64,000 bases of DNA, taken from contig JAIQGI010000008.1 of assembly GCA_020072565.1 (NCBI GenBank), positions 62,001 to 126,000 of the forward strand, written 5' to 3'. This document shows positions 7,083 through 17,807 of this stretch, one piece after another; the first letter of the stretch is position 1; each line of letters starts with the position of its first letter. The notes under the pieces are model-generated. The model saw only the letters and a list, made by a program, of their open reading frames with translations. It did not search any database and was not told where the DNA came from. The position numbers and the translations under genes are program-made. Source of the DNA: Terriglobia bacterium. GTDB lineage: Bacteria; Acidobacteriota; UBA6911.

Positions 7083-10000
7083 ATGAGGCAATCCCATAAA
7101 CACAGATTTCTCTTTTGGCTTGTTTTTGTATTGGTATTGGGCTCGCTCCCGACAGGCCTGCTGCTGGCTCAGGAAACTCGCGGCAGCATTATGGGCAGAG
7201 TTACCGATCAAAGCGGCGCCGTGATTCCCCGGGCGACTGTGGAAGTCCTTAACAAAGCCATGGGCACCAAGACCGCACTGGCAACTAATGAGCAAGGATA
7301 CTACCAGGCAACATTTTTGACTCCAGGCCTGTATCGGATTGAGGTCCAGGTTCAAGGCTTCAAGAAGTACGAGCGCGACAATATCGAAGTTCGCATCGCC
7401 GACCGGCTCGAGGTGAACATCCAGCTGACCGTCGGCCAGTTGGCAGATACGATCACGGTAATGGGCGAGACACCGCTCCTGGAAAGCACGACGGCTTCCC
7501 TGGGGCAGGTGATCGATGCGCGCCGCGCCACCGAGTTGCCGCTCGCGCACGGGAACCCATACCAGCTGATCGGGATTGCGGCGGGCGTCGGCTTCACCCG
7601 CGATCCAAGGTTGGACCGCCCCTACGAGCCGACGCACATCGTCGGCTATTCAATCGCCGGTACCCGCGCGAACCGCAGCGACCTCACGATTGACGGCATC
7701 GCGAGCACGGCCACGGCGAATGCCAACGAGGTAACCGCAACTTACCCGCCGCCGGGTGACATCATCCAGGAATTCAAAGTTCAGACATCGACCTTCGATG
7801 CGAGCTTCGGCCAGACCGAAGGCGGCGTCACCAACATCAGCATTAAGTCGGGCACCAACGCGCTGCACGGCACGGCCTATTTCGCAGGCCTGCCGCCGGC
7901 AGGCTGGGGATGGGCTGCCAACGACTTCTACGCCAACCGCCTCAATCAAAAGATTGCGACTTTTACCGAAAAACGGTGGGGCGGATCGGCGGGCGGTCCC
8001 GTCTATATCCCGCACCTCTACGACGGCAGGAACAAGACATTCTTCATGTTCGGATATGAAGGAATTCACGACAACCGTCCGCGCAACGACGTGACCAATG
8101 GCACCGTGCCGAGCGCCAAGATGAAGAAGGGCGATTTCTCGGAACTGCTGGCCATCGGCCCGCAGTACCAGATTTACAATCCGTTCACCCGGAGATCGAT
8201 AGCCGGCGGCCGAATCCAGGCGGATCCATTCCCAGGCAACATCATTGACCCGGGTTTGCTCAATCCGATTGCTTTGAAAATCCTCTCCTATTATCCGGAT
8301 CCGCGCTTCACCCCCGTGGATGCCACGGGCCTGGGCAATAACCAGGATCCGGGCCTGGTCGAAGCAGCCAAGTACTACAACTGGACGGTCAAGGTGGATC
8401 ACAACATAAACGATCGACACCGGATCTTTCTCCGCGCCAGCGCCTATACGAGAAACAGCCTTTACGATAACTACCTCTCCAATTACTTGCTCACGGGCGA
8501 CGCTTTCCAGTTCTTGGCCAAAAACGGCGTCATCGACGACGTGTACACCTTCGGTCCGACCACCGTGTTGAATGTGAAGTTCGGCTACAGCAGGTTCATT
8601 CGGGCAGACAAAACTAATTCCGAAACTGGATTTGATCTGACCAGTTTGGGATTTCCGGCTTCGTACAACGATTCGATTCCGAAGGACATACGTCGCTTCC
8701 CGGCAGTCTCGATGACCGGCTACCAGGCCACGGGCCCCGTCGGTTGCGAGTTCAGGCCGGTCGAGATCTATTCGCTCCCCATAACCCTCTCGAAAGCCCA
8801 GGGGAGGCACTTCCTCAAGGTCGGCATGGAGTTCCGCGCATATCGCGAAACCGACGGCTTCACGGGTCACAACCAGACGGGTTCGTTTACCTTTGATACA
8901 ACCTACACCAAGGGGCCATTGGATAATTCAACCGCGGCACCCAGCAGTTTTGGTCAGTCCGTCGCAGCCTTGCTTCTTGGGTTGCCGACCAATGCCAGCT
9001 TTGTCAGGCGGGCCGCCAGCTACGCCGAGCAGTCAACCTCCTGGGGTTTCTTTGTACAGGATGATTGGAAGGTCCTTCCGAAGCTGACCCTGAACTTTGG
9101 CTTGCGCTGGGAGTTCGAGGGCTCCTTGACGGAGCGATATAATCGCACCGCGACCAGCTTTGACTACAACGCACTCCAGCCTATCAGCGCTCAGGCTGTG
9201 GCCAACTACGCCTTGAATCCCGTGACCGAAATCCCGGTAAGCCAGTTCAAAGTGCAGGGCGGACTGATGTTTGCCGGAGTCGGCGGCCAGCCGAGAGGCG
9301 CTTATGAAACCCCGAAGAAAAACCTCATGCCGCGGTTTGGGATTGCCTATCAGCTGACTCCCAAGACCGTCATCCGCTCCGGATATGGGATCTTCTTCGG
9401 GTTCCTGGGTGAACGGCGCGGCGACGTGATCCAAACCGGGTTTCAGAGAGATACGAATTTTGTTCCCACCACCGATAACATCAACTTTATTGGCACGCTG
9501 TCCAATCCATTCCCCAGTGGGATCCTGGAGCCGGTGGGGGCGGCATCAGGCGCCCAGACCTACCTTGGACAGAATCTCAATTATTCAATCCAGGGCCAGG
9601 GGATCGCGTTCTTTAATCCGAAACCACAGGTGTCGTACATGCAGCGCTGGCAGTTCGGCATCCAGCGGGAGCTGCCCGGGGGTGTGGTGGTCGAAGCGGC
9701 ATATATCGGCAACCGCGGCACCCATATCGAGCTCACGAGAGACCTGAATGTGACGCCGCAGAAATATCTGAGCACACTCTCGACCCGTGATGCGACTGTC
9801 ATCAACTACCTGACGTTTAATTTCACGAATCCGTTTTATGGACTCGCGTGGCCGGCGGGTGCGACCAGCACGTTCACGGGAAAAACTATTGCGCGCGAGC
9901 GGCTGATGCGCCCATTCCCCGCTTTCGGCACCGTATCCACAACCACGAACGAAGGGTATTCCTGGTACCATGGGGCGGAACTGAAGGTAGAAAAGAGATT

Positions 10001-10664
10001 CTCCAAAGGGTACTCTGTGGTTTTGAACTACACCCGTTCTAAATCCATGCAGGCCACGGAGCTCCTGAATCAGGACGATCCCAGACCCACTGAGATGATA
10101 TCCGATCTTGACACACCGAGCCGGTTGTCGCTAAGTGCCCTCTTGGAATTCCCGTTCGGGCCGGGCAAGCCGTTCCAGGTGACAAGTAATGCCGTCCTGT
10201 CGCGCATTATCGGCGGCTGGCAGCTTTCTCCGATTTACACATATCAGAGCGGCGTGCCCATCCAATTCGGTACGGATTTCTTCTTCAATGGCGATCCCAC
10301 AACCATGGCACTTCCCTCGGACCAGCGTACGGTTACCCGCTGGTTCAATACCGCCAATTTCGTGACCGCCTCCACCGCACAGCCGGACCATCATGTGCGG
10401 ACGATGCCGCTGAGATTCTCCGGAGTTCGCTATCAGAATTTTAGCAACTGGGATTTCTCGCTCATCAAGAACACGAAGCTCACGGAAGGGAAGAGTATTC
10501 AATTCAAGATCGAGGCATTGAATGCCATGAACCATCCGTTGCTGAACAACGGCACGGTCACCGCAACCGTAAACCCCACATCCACTGCTTTCGGTTCCAC
10601 GGTGGGAAAGAATATGGGGAATTACGCGCGCCGATTCCAGCTCGGACTGAAGTTCATCTTCTAG
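7083..10664 (+). CDS. Oar-like TonB-dependent receptor with carboxypeptidase-regulatory-like N-domain
   Basis: A 1193-residue outer-membrane receptor. After a signal peptide (FLFWLVFVLVLGSLPTGLL, cleavage near LAQ) comes a beta-sandwich domain (GSIMGRVTDQSGAVIPRATV, about residues 32-115), then a plug with ESTTASLGQVIDARRATELP, and a long beta-barrel rich in Tyr, Asn and Gly that ends in aromatic FIF. Receptors of this size are greatly expanded in Acidobacteriota and are thought to import glycan fragments. The start at 7083 has AGGAG seven bases upstream and a clear promoter. The frame is open to 6999. Between kduI and the glycosidases, its likely load is rhamnogalacturonan oligosaccharides. 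That substrate is inferred from context. Confidence 0.9.
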   Translation: MRQSHKHRFLFWLVFVLVLGSLPTGLLLAQETRGSIMGRVTDQSGAVIPRATVEVLNKAMGTKTALATNEQGYYQATFLTPGLYRIEVQVQGFKKYERDNIEVRIADRLEVNIQLTVGQLADTITVMGETPLLESTTASLGQVIDARRATELPLAHGNPYQLIGIAAGVGFTRDPRLDRPYEPTHIVGYSIAGTRANRSDLTIDGIASTATANANEVTATYPPPGDIIQEFKVQTSTFDASFGQTEGGVTNISIKSGTNALHGTAYFAGLPPAGWGWAANDFYANRLNQKIATFTEKRWGGSAGGPVYIPHLYDGRNKTFFMFGYEGIHDNRPRNDVTNGTVPSAKMKKGDFSELLAIGPQYQIYNPFTRRSIAGGRIQADPFPGNIIDPGLLNPIALKILSYYPDPRFTPVDATGLGNNQDPGLVEAAKYYNWTVKVDHNINDRHRIFLRASAYTRNSLYDNYLSNYLLTGDAFQFLAKNGVIDDVYTFGPTTVLNVKFGYSRFIRADKTNSETGFDLTSLGFPASYNDSIPKDIRRFPAVSMTGYQATGPVGCEFRPVEIYSLPITLSKAQGRHFLKVGMEFRAYRETDGFTGHNQTGSFTFDTTYTKGPLDNSTAAPSSFGQSVAALLLGLPTNASFVRRAASYAEQSTSWGFFVQDDWKVLPKLTLNFGLRWEFEGSLTERYNRTATSFDYNALQPISAQAVANYALNPVTEIPVSQFKVQGGLMFAGVGGQPRGAYETPKKNLMPRFGIAYQLTPKTVIRSGYGIFFGFLGERRGDVIQTGFQRDTNFVPTTDNINFIGTLSNPFPSGILEPVGAASGAQTYLGQNLNYSIQGQGIAFFNPKPQVSYMQRWQFGIQRELPGGVVVEAAYIGNRGTHIELTRDLNVTPQKYLSTLSTRDATVINYLTFNFTNPFYGLAWPAGATSTFTGKTIARERLMRPFPAFGTVSTTTNEGYSWYHGAELKVEKRFSKGYSVVLNYTRSKSMQATELLNQDDPRPTEMISDLDTPSRLSLSALLEFPFGPGKPFQVTSNAVLSRIIGGWQLSPIYTYQSGVPIQFGTDFFFNGDPTTMALPSDQRTVTRWFNTANFVTASTAQPDHHVRTMPLRFSGVRYQNFSNWDFSLIKNTKLTEGKSIQFKIEALNAMNHPLLNNGTVTATVNPTSTAFGSTVGKNMGNYARRFQLGLKFIF

Positions 10665-10680
10665 TCAACTCGCTTCGCCG

Positions 10681-10706
10681 CAGGGGCGCGCTACCGCGCG
10701 CCCCTG
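10681..10706 (+). terminator. Strong hairpin after the TonB receptor gene
   Basis: A perfect 11-bp stem (CAGGGGCGCGC with its complement) and a TACC loop, 17 bp after the receptor stop and followed by a pyrimidine-rich run. It would act as a terminator or as a stabilising mRNA end separating the receptor from rhaM. Confidence 0.7.
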
Positions 10707-10769
10707 CTTCTCTCCTTTCCTGAAGCTTCTCCTTCCCCGCCCATGCAAACGATTCAAAGGAGCAACGTC

Positions 10770-11087
10770 TTGATCCGCAAGGGTTTTGTAATGAGTGTAA
10801 CTCCCAAACATGCAACGGAATATCGCAGGCGCCACAACCCCATCTGGCCGGAGCTCGCGGATGTGCTAAAGCAGCATGGAGTATTGAGCTACTCCATATT
10901 CCTCCATCCCGAAACGCACCAGCTGTTTGCCTACGTAGAAATTGAGGACGAGGAGAAATGGAAGACCGTGACACGGACAGAAGTCTGCCGCAGGTGGTGG
11001 GCTCATATGAAGGAAATCATGCCTTCAAATCCCGACAACAGTCCGGTTGCGATCGAGCTGCAGGAGGTGTTTCATATAGAGAAATAG
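10770..11087 (+). CDS. rhaM: L-rhamnose mutarotase
   Basis: Interconverts the alpha and beta anomers of L-rhamnose before isomerisation. The protein matches the family along its whole length: IRKGFVM, EYRRRHNPIWPELADVLKQH, SYSIFLHPE, FAYVEIEDEEKW, VCRRWWAHMKEIMPSNPDNS and ELQEVFHI. A TTG at 10770, with AAAGGAG seven to eight bases upstream, gives LIRKGF aligned with the usual MIRK N-terminus and a 105-residue protein. An upstream ATG at 10743 is in frame but adds nine unusual residues. It supports the rhamnose function of the island. Confidence 0.95.
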   Translation: MIRKGFVMSVTPKHATEYRRRHNPIWPELADVLKQHGVLSYSIFLHPETHQLFAYVEIEDEEKWKTVTRTEVCRRWWAHMKEIMPSNPDNSPVAIELQEVFHIEK

Positions 11088-11295
11088 TAATTGGGTAGAT
11101 AGCATCCCAGGTCTGCAGCCAAACACATGACGATCCGCCATTGGGCTATGCGACGAGACCGATCCACAGGCGTCCGCGGAGGAGGATTTCGATCCGTAGC
11201 CACTCAACAGGTGTATAGTGATACCGAAAAACGTAATCAGCAGCACTTCTTGGAAGTTCAAGCCGGCCGGCTGCAACCAGGACAGGGACGAGGGG

Positions 11296-13428
11296 ATGAA
11301 AATCCAGCGGCGCAATTTCCTCAAAACCCTCTTGGTGTCGGGCGCTCTCATCAAGAACAGGCCATGGGCTGTAAGCTTGATGGACCGCGCGAGTTTAGTC
11401 AGGCGTCATAATCCGATACTGCAAGAACTTGATCCGCTCTCCCCGTTGTCCCTCGGCAACGGGGAATTCGCTTTCACTGCGGACATCACCGGGCTACAGA
11501 CATTCCCGCAATCATACGAGAATTCAACGCCGCTGTGCACGATGTCGCAGTGGGGATGGCACACCTCGCCTCTTCCTCCGGGGCTCGATCTGGAACATTT
11601 CCGCCTCACCCCATACGATACTCATGGCCGCAAAGTCGGATATCCGACAAGCGGCGACGGGCAAAGCGGGCTCTACGACTGGCTTCGCGAAAATCCCCAT
11701 CGGCTCCACCTCGGCCGGATCGGCCTGCGGCTATCCCTGCCTGGGGGGAGGGAGCTTCAGCCGCAGGATCTCACAGACATCGAACAGAAGCTGGACCTCT
11801 GGGCCGGCATCTTGACGAGCCATTTCACGATTGAAGGAAAACCGGTAACTGTCAAGTCTGCCGTGCACCCTGACCGGGATCTCCTGTCTGTGGCTATCGA
11901 ATCCCCGCTGATCGCAGCGGAGCGGCTCGCCGTCCGGTTCAGTTTTCCCTACGGCTCGCCCAGCATGCAAGCTGCCGATTGGAGACTGCCTGACAGGCAT
12001 CGAACTCTGATGACAAATCAAGCGCCGGGCCGTGCGGAACTCCACAGATTTTTGGATGCCGACGAGTATTTCGTGGCGATCAGCTGGAGCGGGCAGGCCA
12101 CATGGACGCCTGAAGCAGAGCATCAGTTCATTCTGACTCCTGCAAGACAGAATTCGCGCTTCGAATTCGTCGCAGCGTTTGCCTCGCGCCCTCCCGACAA
12201 GTCGCTGCCGAGCACATCGTCTGCTTTTGTCGACAGTTCGAGGCACTGGGAGCGCCTCTGGACCGATGGCGGCGCCGTCGAACTGGCCGACAGCCGTGAC
12301 CGCCGGGCGCCGGAGCTCGAGCGGCGCATTGTGCTCTCGCAATACCTCACAGCGATCCAGTGCGCCGGATCCATGCCGCCTCAGGAAACCGGGCTGACGG
12401 TCAACAGCTGGTATGGGAAGTTTCACCTGGAGATGCACTGGTGGCACGCCGCCCACTTCGCTTTGTGGAACCGGATCCGCCTGCTGGAGAAGAGCCTTGG
12501 CTGGTATCTCTCGACTCTGCCTTCCGCTCGCGACACGGCGCAGCTACAGGGCTACGCCGGCGCCAGGTGGCCCAAGATGGTGGGCCCGGAAGGGAAAGAC
12601 AGTCCTTCACCCATCGGCCCATTGTTGATCTGGCAGCAGCCTCATCCGATATTTTTCGCCGAACTCTGCTACCGCGCCCACGGCAATCGCGAAACGCTCG
12701 AGCGCTATCGCCCAATTGTCTTTGAAACAGCGACGTTCATGGCTTCTTTCGCTTCCTTAGATGCAAAGACACGACGCTACTTTCTGGGCCCGCCTGTCAT
12801 ACCGGCACAGGAAAACCATCCGGCTGCCGAGACCTGGAATCCCACCTTTGAGTTGTCATATTGGCGCTATGGACTGAAGCTCGCACAGCGCTGGCGCCGG
12901 CGGCTTGGAATAAAACCTGATCCGGTCTGGGATGAAATCATTTCTAATCTGTCGCAGCTTCCGGTGCGGGGCGGTGTCTATCTCGCTCACGAGAATTGCC
13001 CGCAGACATATACGGAACGAAATTCCGACCACCCGTCCATGCTTGGCGCGTTCGGCATGTTGCCCGGCGACGGTGTTAACCGCGTGACCATGCGCCGAAC
13101 GTTGATCAAGGTAATGAACGAGTGGCAATGGGACAAGACCTGGGGATGGGACTATCCACTTACGGCAATGACTGCAGCGCGGTGCGGCGAGCAGAAACTG
13201 GCAGTCGACGCGTTGCTGATGCCGACCGGCAAGAACCGCTTTCTGCCCAATGGACACAACTGGCAGCGGGAAAACCTGCCATGTTATCTTCCGGGCAACG
13301 GCGGCTTGCTTTATGCCGTGGCAATGATGTCGGCGGGATGGCAGGGAGCGCCGCAGACCCATGCTCCTGGCTTTCCTTCGGACGGTTCCTGGACTGTTCG
13401 ATGGGAGAAACTGGCACCGGCGCCTTGA
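11296..13428 (+). CDS. Exported six-hairpin glycosidase (GH65/GH95-like fold)
   Basis: A protein of about 710 residues that opens with [19 protein letters not shown], a twin-arginine type export signal (RRNFLK). A beta-rich N-terminal region (about residues 50-330) is followed by an (alpha/alpha)6-barrel-like half containing [57 protein letters not shown] and [14 protein letters not shown]. These are the aromatic and acidic motifs of six-hairpin glycosidases. I cannot assign an exact CAZy family or substrate. Its place between rhaM and a GH106 rhamnosidase suggests it removes a side-chain sugar from rhamnogalacturonan. The start at 11296 is chosen for the Tat signal; upstream GAGGGG sits close to the ATG. 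Confidence 0.75.
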   Translation: MKIQRRNFLKTLLVSGALIKNRPWAVSLMDRASLVRRHNPILQELDPLSPLSLGNGEFAFTADITGLQTFPQSYENSTPLCTMSQWGWHTSPLPPGLDLEHFRLTPYDTHGRKVGYPTSGDGQSGLYDWLRENPHRLHLGRIGLRLSLPGGRELQPQDLTDIEQKLDLWAGILTSHFTIEGKPVTVKSAVHPDRDLLSVAIESPLIAAERLAVRFSFPYGSPSMQAADWRLPDRHRTLMTNQAPGRAELHRFLDADEYFVAISWSGQATWTPEAEHQFILTPARQNSRFEFVAAFASRPPDKSLPSTSSAFVDSSRHWERLWTDGGAVELADSRDRRAPELERRIVLSQYLTAIQCAGSMPPQETGLTVNSWYGKFHLEMHWWHAAHFALWNRIRLLEKSLGWYLSTLPSARDTAQLQGYAGARWPKMVGPEGKDSPSPIGPLLIWQQPHPIFFAELCYRAHGNRETLERYRPIVFETATFMASFASLDAKTRRYFLGPPVIPAQENHPAAETWNPTFELSYWRYGLKLAQRWRRRLGIKPDPVWDEIISNLSQLPVRGGVYLAHENCPQTYTERNSDHPSMLGAFGMLPGDGVNRVTMRRTLIKVMNEWQWDKTWGWDYPLTAMTAARCGEQKLAVDALLMPTGKNRFLPNGHNWQRENLPCYLPGNGGLLYAVAMMSAGWQGAPQTHAPGFPSDGSWTVRWEKLAPAP

Positions 13429-13471
13429 AAATGAGGCGACTGTTCCGGAAATTATTCTTGGGGTGATCTCG

Positions 13472-16300
13472 ATGAAGCTCACAAAGCAAATTGCATCGGT
13501 TGCCGTCCTCTGCACCCTTCTGTCGTCAATCTCCTTTTCGGTGTCCGGAAACGATCGGCGGAGCAACGGGCAGCTCCAGGGTTTGGCCACTGCAGACCCG
13601 GACATCCTGGAACTTCAGAAACGCTTTCAGAATCCGCCGGATGATTGCCGTGTCATGATGCGCTGGTGGTGGTTTGGGCCCGCGGTGGCCAGGACCGAAC
13701 TGGAGCGGGAAATGCGGCTCATGAAAGAAGGCGGCATCGGCGGCTTCGAAGTGCAACCGGTCTACCCCGTCGCTTTGGATGATGCGGCCTCAGGGATCAA
13801 AAATCTCCCATTCCTCTCCGACGAGTTCATCGACGCTCTCCGTTTCACCTCCGAAAAAGCGCGCGAACTTGGGCTGCGCATGGATCTGACGCTCGGCAGC
13901 GGCTGGCCGTATGGCGGTGCACAGGTCCCGATCAGCGATGCCGCAGGCAAACTGCGCGTTGTGAGGGCCCGGGTGCCCGAAAATTCACGAAGGATGCCGG
14001 TGCCGGCTGTCGGGGCCGGCGAAAAGCTGATGGCTGTTTTCGTCTGCCGATCACAAGGCCAATCCGTGGTCGGCGACAGCATCCGCGAGATTACCGATAT
14101 CAGAGACGGTGCCGTTCGACTTCCAGCCGGTCTCCAGGGGCCAAACGAAGTGCTCTTCTTCATTTCAAGCCGCAGCGGCATGATGGTCAAAAGGCCGGCC
14201 GTGGGCGCGGATGGATTTGTCCTGAATCACTATGACCGCGCCGCCGTCGAAGGCTATTTGCGCAATGTCGGAGACCGCCTGATGCAGGCATTCCGTGCGC
14301 AACCCCCGCACGCTGTCTTCTGTGACAGCCTGGAAGTGTATGAGAGCGATTGGACGGGCGACTTTCTGGAAGAGTTCCACAAACGTCGCGGTTACGACTT
14401 GAAGCCGCATCTTCCGGCCCTGGTCATGGATCTGGGATCGGAGAGCGCCGCTATCCGCCAGGACTGGGGCAGGACCCTGACAGAATTGTTCAATGAACGC
14501 TTCATGGTGTCTGTGCACGATTGGGCCCGGCGAAACCACACCCTCTTCCGCGTGCAGTGCTACGGAATTCCTCCTGCTGTCATCTCGAGCAATGCCCTCG
14601 CCGACCTGTCTGAAGGCGAAGGCTCCCAGTGGAAGAGTCTGCGCGCGTCGCGCTGGGCCGCTTCGGCAAGCCATCTCTATGGGCGTGCCGTGACCTCGTC
14701 GGAGACCTGGACCTGGCTGCACTCGCCGGTCTTTCGCGCCACACCGCTGGATATGAAGGCCGAAGCCAACCTCCACTTTCTGCAAGGGATCAATCAGCTG
14801 GTCGGACACGGCTGGCCGTACACTGCTGAAGGAGTGGAGTATCCCGGATGGCGGTTCTACGCCGCGGGCGTGTTCAACGAGAATAACCCGTGGTGGATCG
14901 TGATGCCCGATGTGACGCGATATTTGCAGCGGATAAGCTACCTGCTCAGGCAAGGGCAACCCTCAAATGACGTCGCCTTCTATCTTCCGGATTGCGACGC
15001 GTGGGCCGTCTTCACGCCCGGACGCGCCAACATGATCGATGCTCTGCGTGAGCGCGTTGGCCCGGATGCCATTCCCGCGGTGCTCGATGCGGGATTCAAC
15101 CTCGACTTCTTCGACGACGAAGCGTTGAAGCAGATGGGCCGAATCGAAAAAAGTGTCCTGGCGTTGGGCGCCAACCGATACCGGGTTGTAATTCTTCCCA
15201 ATGTGGAACGAATCCCGCTGGAGACTCTGAAAACGCTGGATGAATATGTCCGCTCCGGTGGAATATTGATCGCATCCCGCCGCAAGCCCGCTCTGGCTCC
15301 GGGATTTAGAGAAACCCAGGCAGAGAATGCTCAAATCCGTGAAATCTCGCAACGCCTGTTTGAGACTCCATCGGCTCGCTCGCGCTTCGTAGAGGATGAA
15401 AAACATCAACTCGGGAGTACACTCCGGGCGCTGTTGCGCCCGGACATCGATCTCTCTCCAGCGCTGCCCGAGATCGGGTTCGTTCACCGAAAGACAAAGG
15501 ACGTCGAAATCTACTTTCTGGCAAACAGCTCCAACTCGCGCCAAAGCGTGAAGGCGGCATTCCCGGTCGCCGGCATGAAAGCCGAATGGTGGGATCCGCT
15601 TTCCGGAAGCCTCTCGACTGCCGAGACAACAGCGGAGCCCGAGGGAAGGATGACGGTTTCGATGAGTTTGGAACCGTATGGTTCACGAATCCTGGTTTTC
15701 TCAAAGCGCGTTCTTCCGCAGCAGCCCAAGACGATTCCTCTGATCCCGCCGCTGGATCTTAGCGACGGCTGGCGTGTTTCGTTCGGGCCTGGCAAGCAGT
15801 CCACCACGATGGAGCATTTGCAATCGTGGATCGAGGACGAGGCGACCCGCTACTTTTCCGGGACCGCCGTATATGAAAGAGAGATCGCCGTTCCGGACAG
15901 CATGATTCAAACCGGCCTCAAAGTAAGGTTGGACTTCGGCGAAGGGCAGCCGGTTCCCGAGATTCCGGGCAGGTCGAGCGGGATGCAGGCATGGTTCGAC
16001 GGCCCGGTCCGCGAGGCGGCGGTGGTATATGTAAATGACCGGCGCGCCGGCTCGATCTGGTGCCCGCCCTATGCTGTGGACGTGAGCGGATTGTTGACGC
16101 GTGGAAAAAACCAGATCAGAATTCTCGTGGCCAACACGGCTATCAACTACATGGCCGGACGATCTTTGCCGGACTATCGCCTGCTCAATTTGCGCTATGG
16201 TGTGCGCTTCGAGCCGCAAGACATGGACAAGATCCAACCGGTGCCCTCAGGCTTGCTTGGCCCGATCCGCCTGATTCCGGGGCCGAGGGACCCATCCTGA
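13472..16300 (+). CDS. GH106 alpha-L-rhamnosidase, secreted
   Basis: A 942-residue exported enzyme expected to release terminal alpha-L-rhamnose. After a signal peptide ([20 protein letters not shown]) comes [20 protein letters not shown], then [13 protein letters not shown] and [17 protein letters not shown], the TIM-barrel signature of the family. [19 protein letters not shown] and [19 protein letters not shown] follow in the catalytic region, and the C-terminus has a beta-galactosidase-like jelly roll ([20 protein letters not shown]). The ATG at 13472 has GGGGTGA upstream. The frame extends further 5' inside the previous gene. It directly follows the six-hairpin glycosidase and precedes three GH105 genes. 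Confidence 0.88.
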   Translation: MKLTKQIASVAVLCTLLSSISFSVSGNDRRSNGQLQGLATADPDILELQKRFQNPPDDCRVMMRWWWFGPAVARTELEREMRLMKEGGIGGFEVQPVYPVALDDAASGIKNLPFLSDEFIDALRFTSEKARELGLRMDLTLGSGWPYGGAQVPISDAAGKLRVVRARVPENSRRMPVPAVGAGEKLMAVFVCRSQGQSVVGDSIREITDIRDGAVRLPAGLQGPNEVLFFISSRSGMMVKRPAVGADGFVLNHYDRAAVEGYLRNVGDRLMQAFRAQPPHAVFCDSLEVYESDWTGDFLEEFHKRRGYDLKPHLPALVMDLGSESAAIRQDWGRTLTELFNERFMVSVHDWARRNHTLFRVQCYGIPPAVISSNALADLSEGEGSQWKSLRASRWAASASHLYGRAVTSSETWTWLHSPVFRATPLDMKAEANLHFLQGINQLVGHGWPYTAEGVEYPGWRFYAAGVFNENNPWWIVMPDVTRYLQRISYLLRQGQPSNDVAFYLPDCDAWAVFTPGRANMIDALRERVGPDAIPAVLDAGFNLDFFDDEALKQMGRIEKSVLALGANRYRVVILPNVERIPLETLKTLDEYVRSGGILIASRRKPALAPGFRETQAENAQIREISQRLFETPSARSRFVEDEKHQLGSTLRALLRPDIDLSPALPEIGFVHRKTKDVEIYFLANSSNSRQSVKAAFPVAGMKAEWWDPLSGSLSTAETTAEPEGRMTVSMSLEPYGSRILVFSKRVLPQQPKTIPLIPPLDLSDGWRVSFGPGKQSTTMEHLQSWIEDEATRYFSGTAVYEREIAVPDSMIQTGLKVRLDFGEGQPVPEIPGRSSGMQAWFDGPVREAAVVYVNDRRAGSIWCPPYAVDVSGLLTRGKNQIRILVANTAINYMAGRSLPDYRLLNLRYGVRFEPQDMDKIQPVPSGLLGPIRLIPGPRDPS

Positions 16301-16353
16301 TGCCCGCTGGAGGCATCGCGGCAGCCTGGCCACACCCATAGAAGGGGAACGAA

Positions 16354-17805
16354 ATGAAACACACGATCAATGTGTTGTTTGTTGCCTTCCTCCTTTTGAC
16401 CGTTATGGCGGGCCCCGCCCGGGCGCAAACGGCCGCCGCGGGACAAAACGACGCAAATACCCCCCTGCATCTGCTCACTCCCAGGTATCCGGTTCCCTAT
16501 GGTCCCGTTAAGGGGGAAGAGATCGCAGCGATCCTGAACCGGGTGCGCAGTTATCTGGAAGCGTCCACCCCGACGCGAATCATCGATCGGCAGACCAAGG
16601 AAGAGATCACGACCTACGCCCGGATCGACACGAATTCGATTCTCGAACCGGGAACATTTCGCCTCATCAGTTACGAATGGGGAGTGGTTTATTCAGCGAT
16701 GCTTGCGGCCGGAGATGCCACTGGCGATCCCAGGTTTACGGGATACGCCACCAGGCGCATCAAGTTCGTTGCAGATATCGCCCCCTCTTTTCGGGCGCTC
16801 TATGGGCGCGCTCCCCGCGAGGACAATCCCTTGCGGTCGGTTTTGGACCCGCGTGCGCTGGATGATTCCGGCTCCATTTGTGCCGCAATGATCAGGGCTT
16901 CTCGGGCCGGAGTTCCAATGGACGTGCGTCCCCTGATCGACAATTACATCCGTTACATAAGCGGCAAACAGCTTCGTTTGGCGGACGGGACGCTGGCGCG
17001 CAGCCGTCCCCAGCCCGACACACTCTGGCTCGATGATCTCTATATGAGCGTTCCCGCGCTGGCGGAAATGGGAAAACTCACCGGCGAGCGCCGATATTTC
17101 GACGACGCCGCAAAACAGGTCCTTCAGTTCTCGCAGCGCATGTTCAACGCAAACCGGGGACTCTATATGCACGGGTGGGTGCAGGGGATGGGCGTGCACC
17201 CTGAGTTTCATTGGGCTCGTGCCAACGGCTGGGCAATCATGGCCACCGTTGATCTGCTCGACGTGCTGCCCGAAGATCATCCATCCCGCTCTCGCATACT
17301 CGATCTTCTGCGGGCTCACATTCGGGGTCTCGCCGAATGCCAATCCGGCAGCGGTTTCTGGCATCAACTGCTCGATCGGAGCGACTCCTATCTGGAAACT
17401 TCGGCCACTGCGATCTATGCCTATTGCATTGCCCATGCCATCAATAAGGGATGGATCGATCCGTCCGCCTATGGACCCATGGCGATGCTCGCCTGGAATG
17501 CCGTCTCGACGAAAGTGAATGCGCAGGGCCAGGTCGAAGGCACATGCGTAGGCACCGCGATGGCCTTCGATCCGGCATTCTACTACTACCGGCCGACCAG
17601 CGTTTTTGCCGCCCATGGATATGGTCCTGTCATTCTTGCGGGCGCGGAAATGCTCAGGCTGCTCAGAGGCTTCCGGATCGAGATCAACGACAGTTCCGTA
17701 CAGTTCTACCGCATCAGCGCCGTCAAACAGCGGCCGGCTGCGATGCCGGCTGTCCCATGGATGAAGGCGGGCTATCGGCGGAACAATGGATGCAGGAGGG
17801 ATTGA
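16354..17805 (+). CDS. GH105 unsaturated rhamnogalacturonyl hydrolase-like protein (copy 1)
   Basis: A 483-residue exported (alpha/alpha)6-barrel protein. The signal peptide is FVAFLLLTVMAGPARAQ. Family signatures are DTLWLDDLYMSVPALAEMGK, GMGVHPEFHWARANGWAIMA, SGSGFWHQLLDRSDSYLETS and the GTCVGT segment near the C-terminus. The Asp of WLDDLYM is in the position of the catalytic aspartate of YteR/YesR enzymes, which hydrate the double bond left by pectate or rhamnogalacturonan lyases. It is longer at its N-terminus than the typical enzyme. Its stop lies 2 bp before the next gene, so the two are translationally coupled. Confidence 0.85.
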   Translation: MKHTINVLFVAFLLLTVMAGPARAQTAAAGQNDANTPLHLLTPRYPVPYGPVKGEEIAAILNRVRSYLEASTPTRIIDRQTKEEITTYARIDTNSILEPGTFRLISYEWGVVYSAMLAAGDATGDPRFTGYATRRIKFVADIAPSFRALYGRAPREDNPLRSVLDPRALDDSGSICAAMIRASRAGVPMDVRPLIDNYIRYISGKQLRLADGTLARSRPQPDTLWLDDLYMSVPALAEMGKLTGERRYFDDAAKQVLQFSQRMFNANRGLYMHGWVQGMGVHPEFHWARANGWAIMATVDLLDVLPEDHPSRSRILDLLRAHIRGLAECQSGSGFWHQLLDRSDSYLETSATAIYAYCIAHAINKGWIDPSAYGPMAMLAWNAVSTKVNAQGQVEGTCVGTAMAFDPAFYYYRPTSVFAAHGYGPVILAGAEMLRLLRGFRIEINDSSVQFYRISAVKQRPAAMPAVPWMKAGYRRNNGCRRD

Positions 17806-17807
17806 GG

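Noticed and set aside
7650-8870. A 406-codon open frame antisense to the TonB receptor
   Set aside because: It is complementary to conserved receptor sequence, and its composition is that of a shadow frame.
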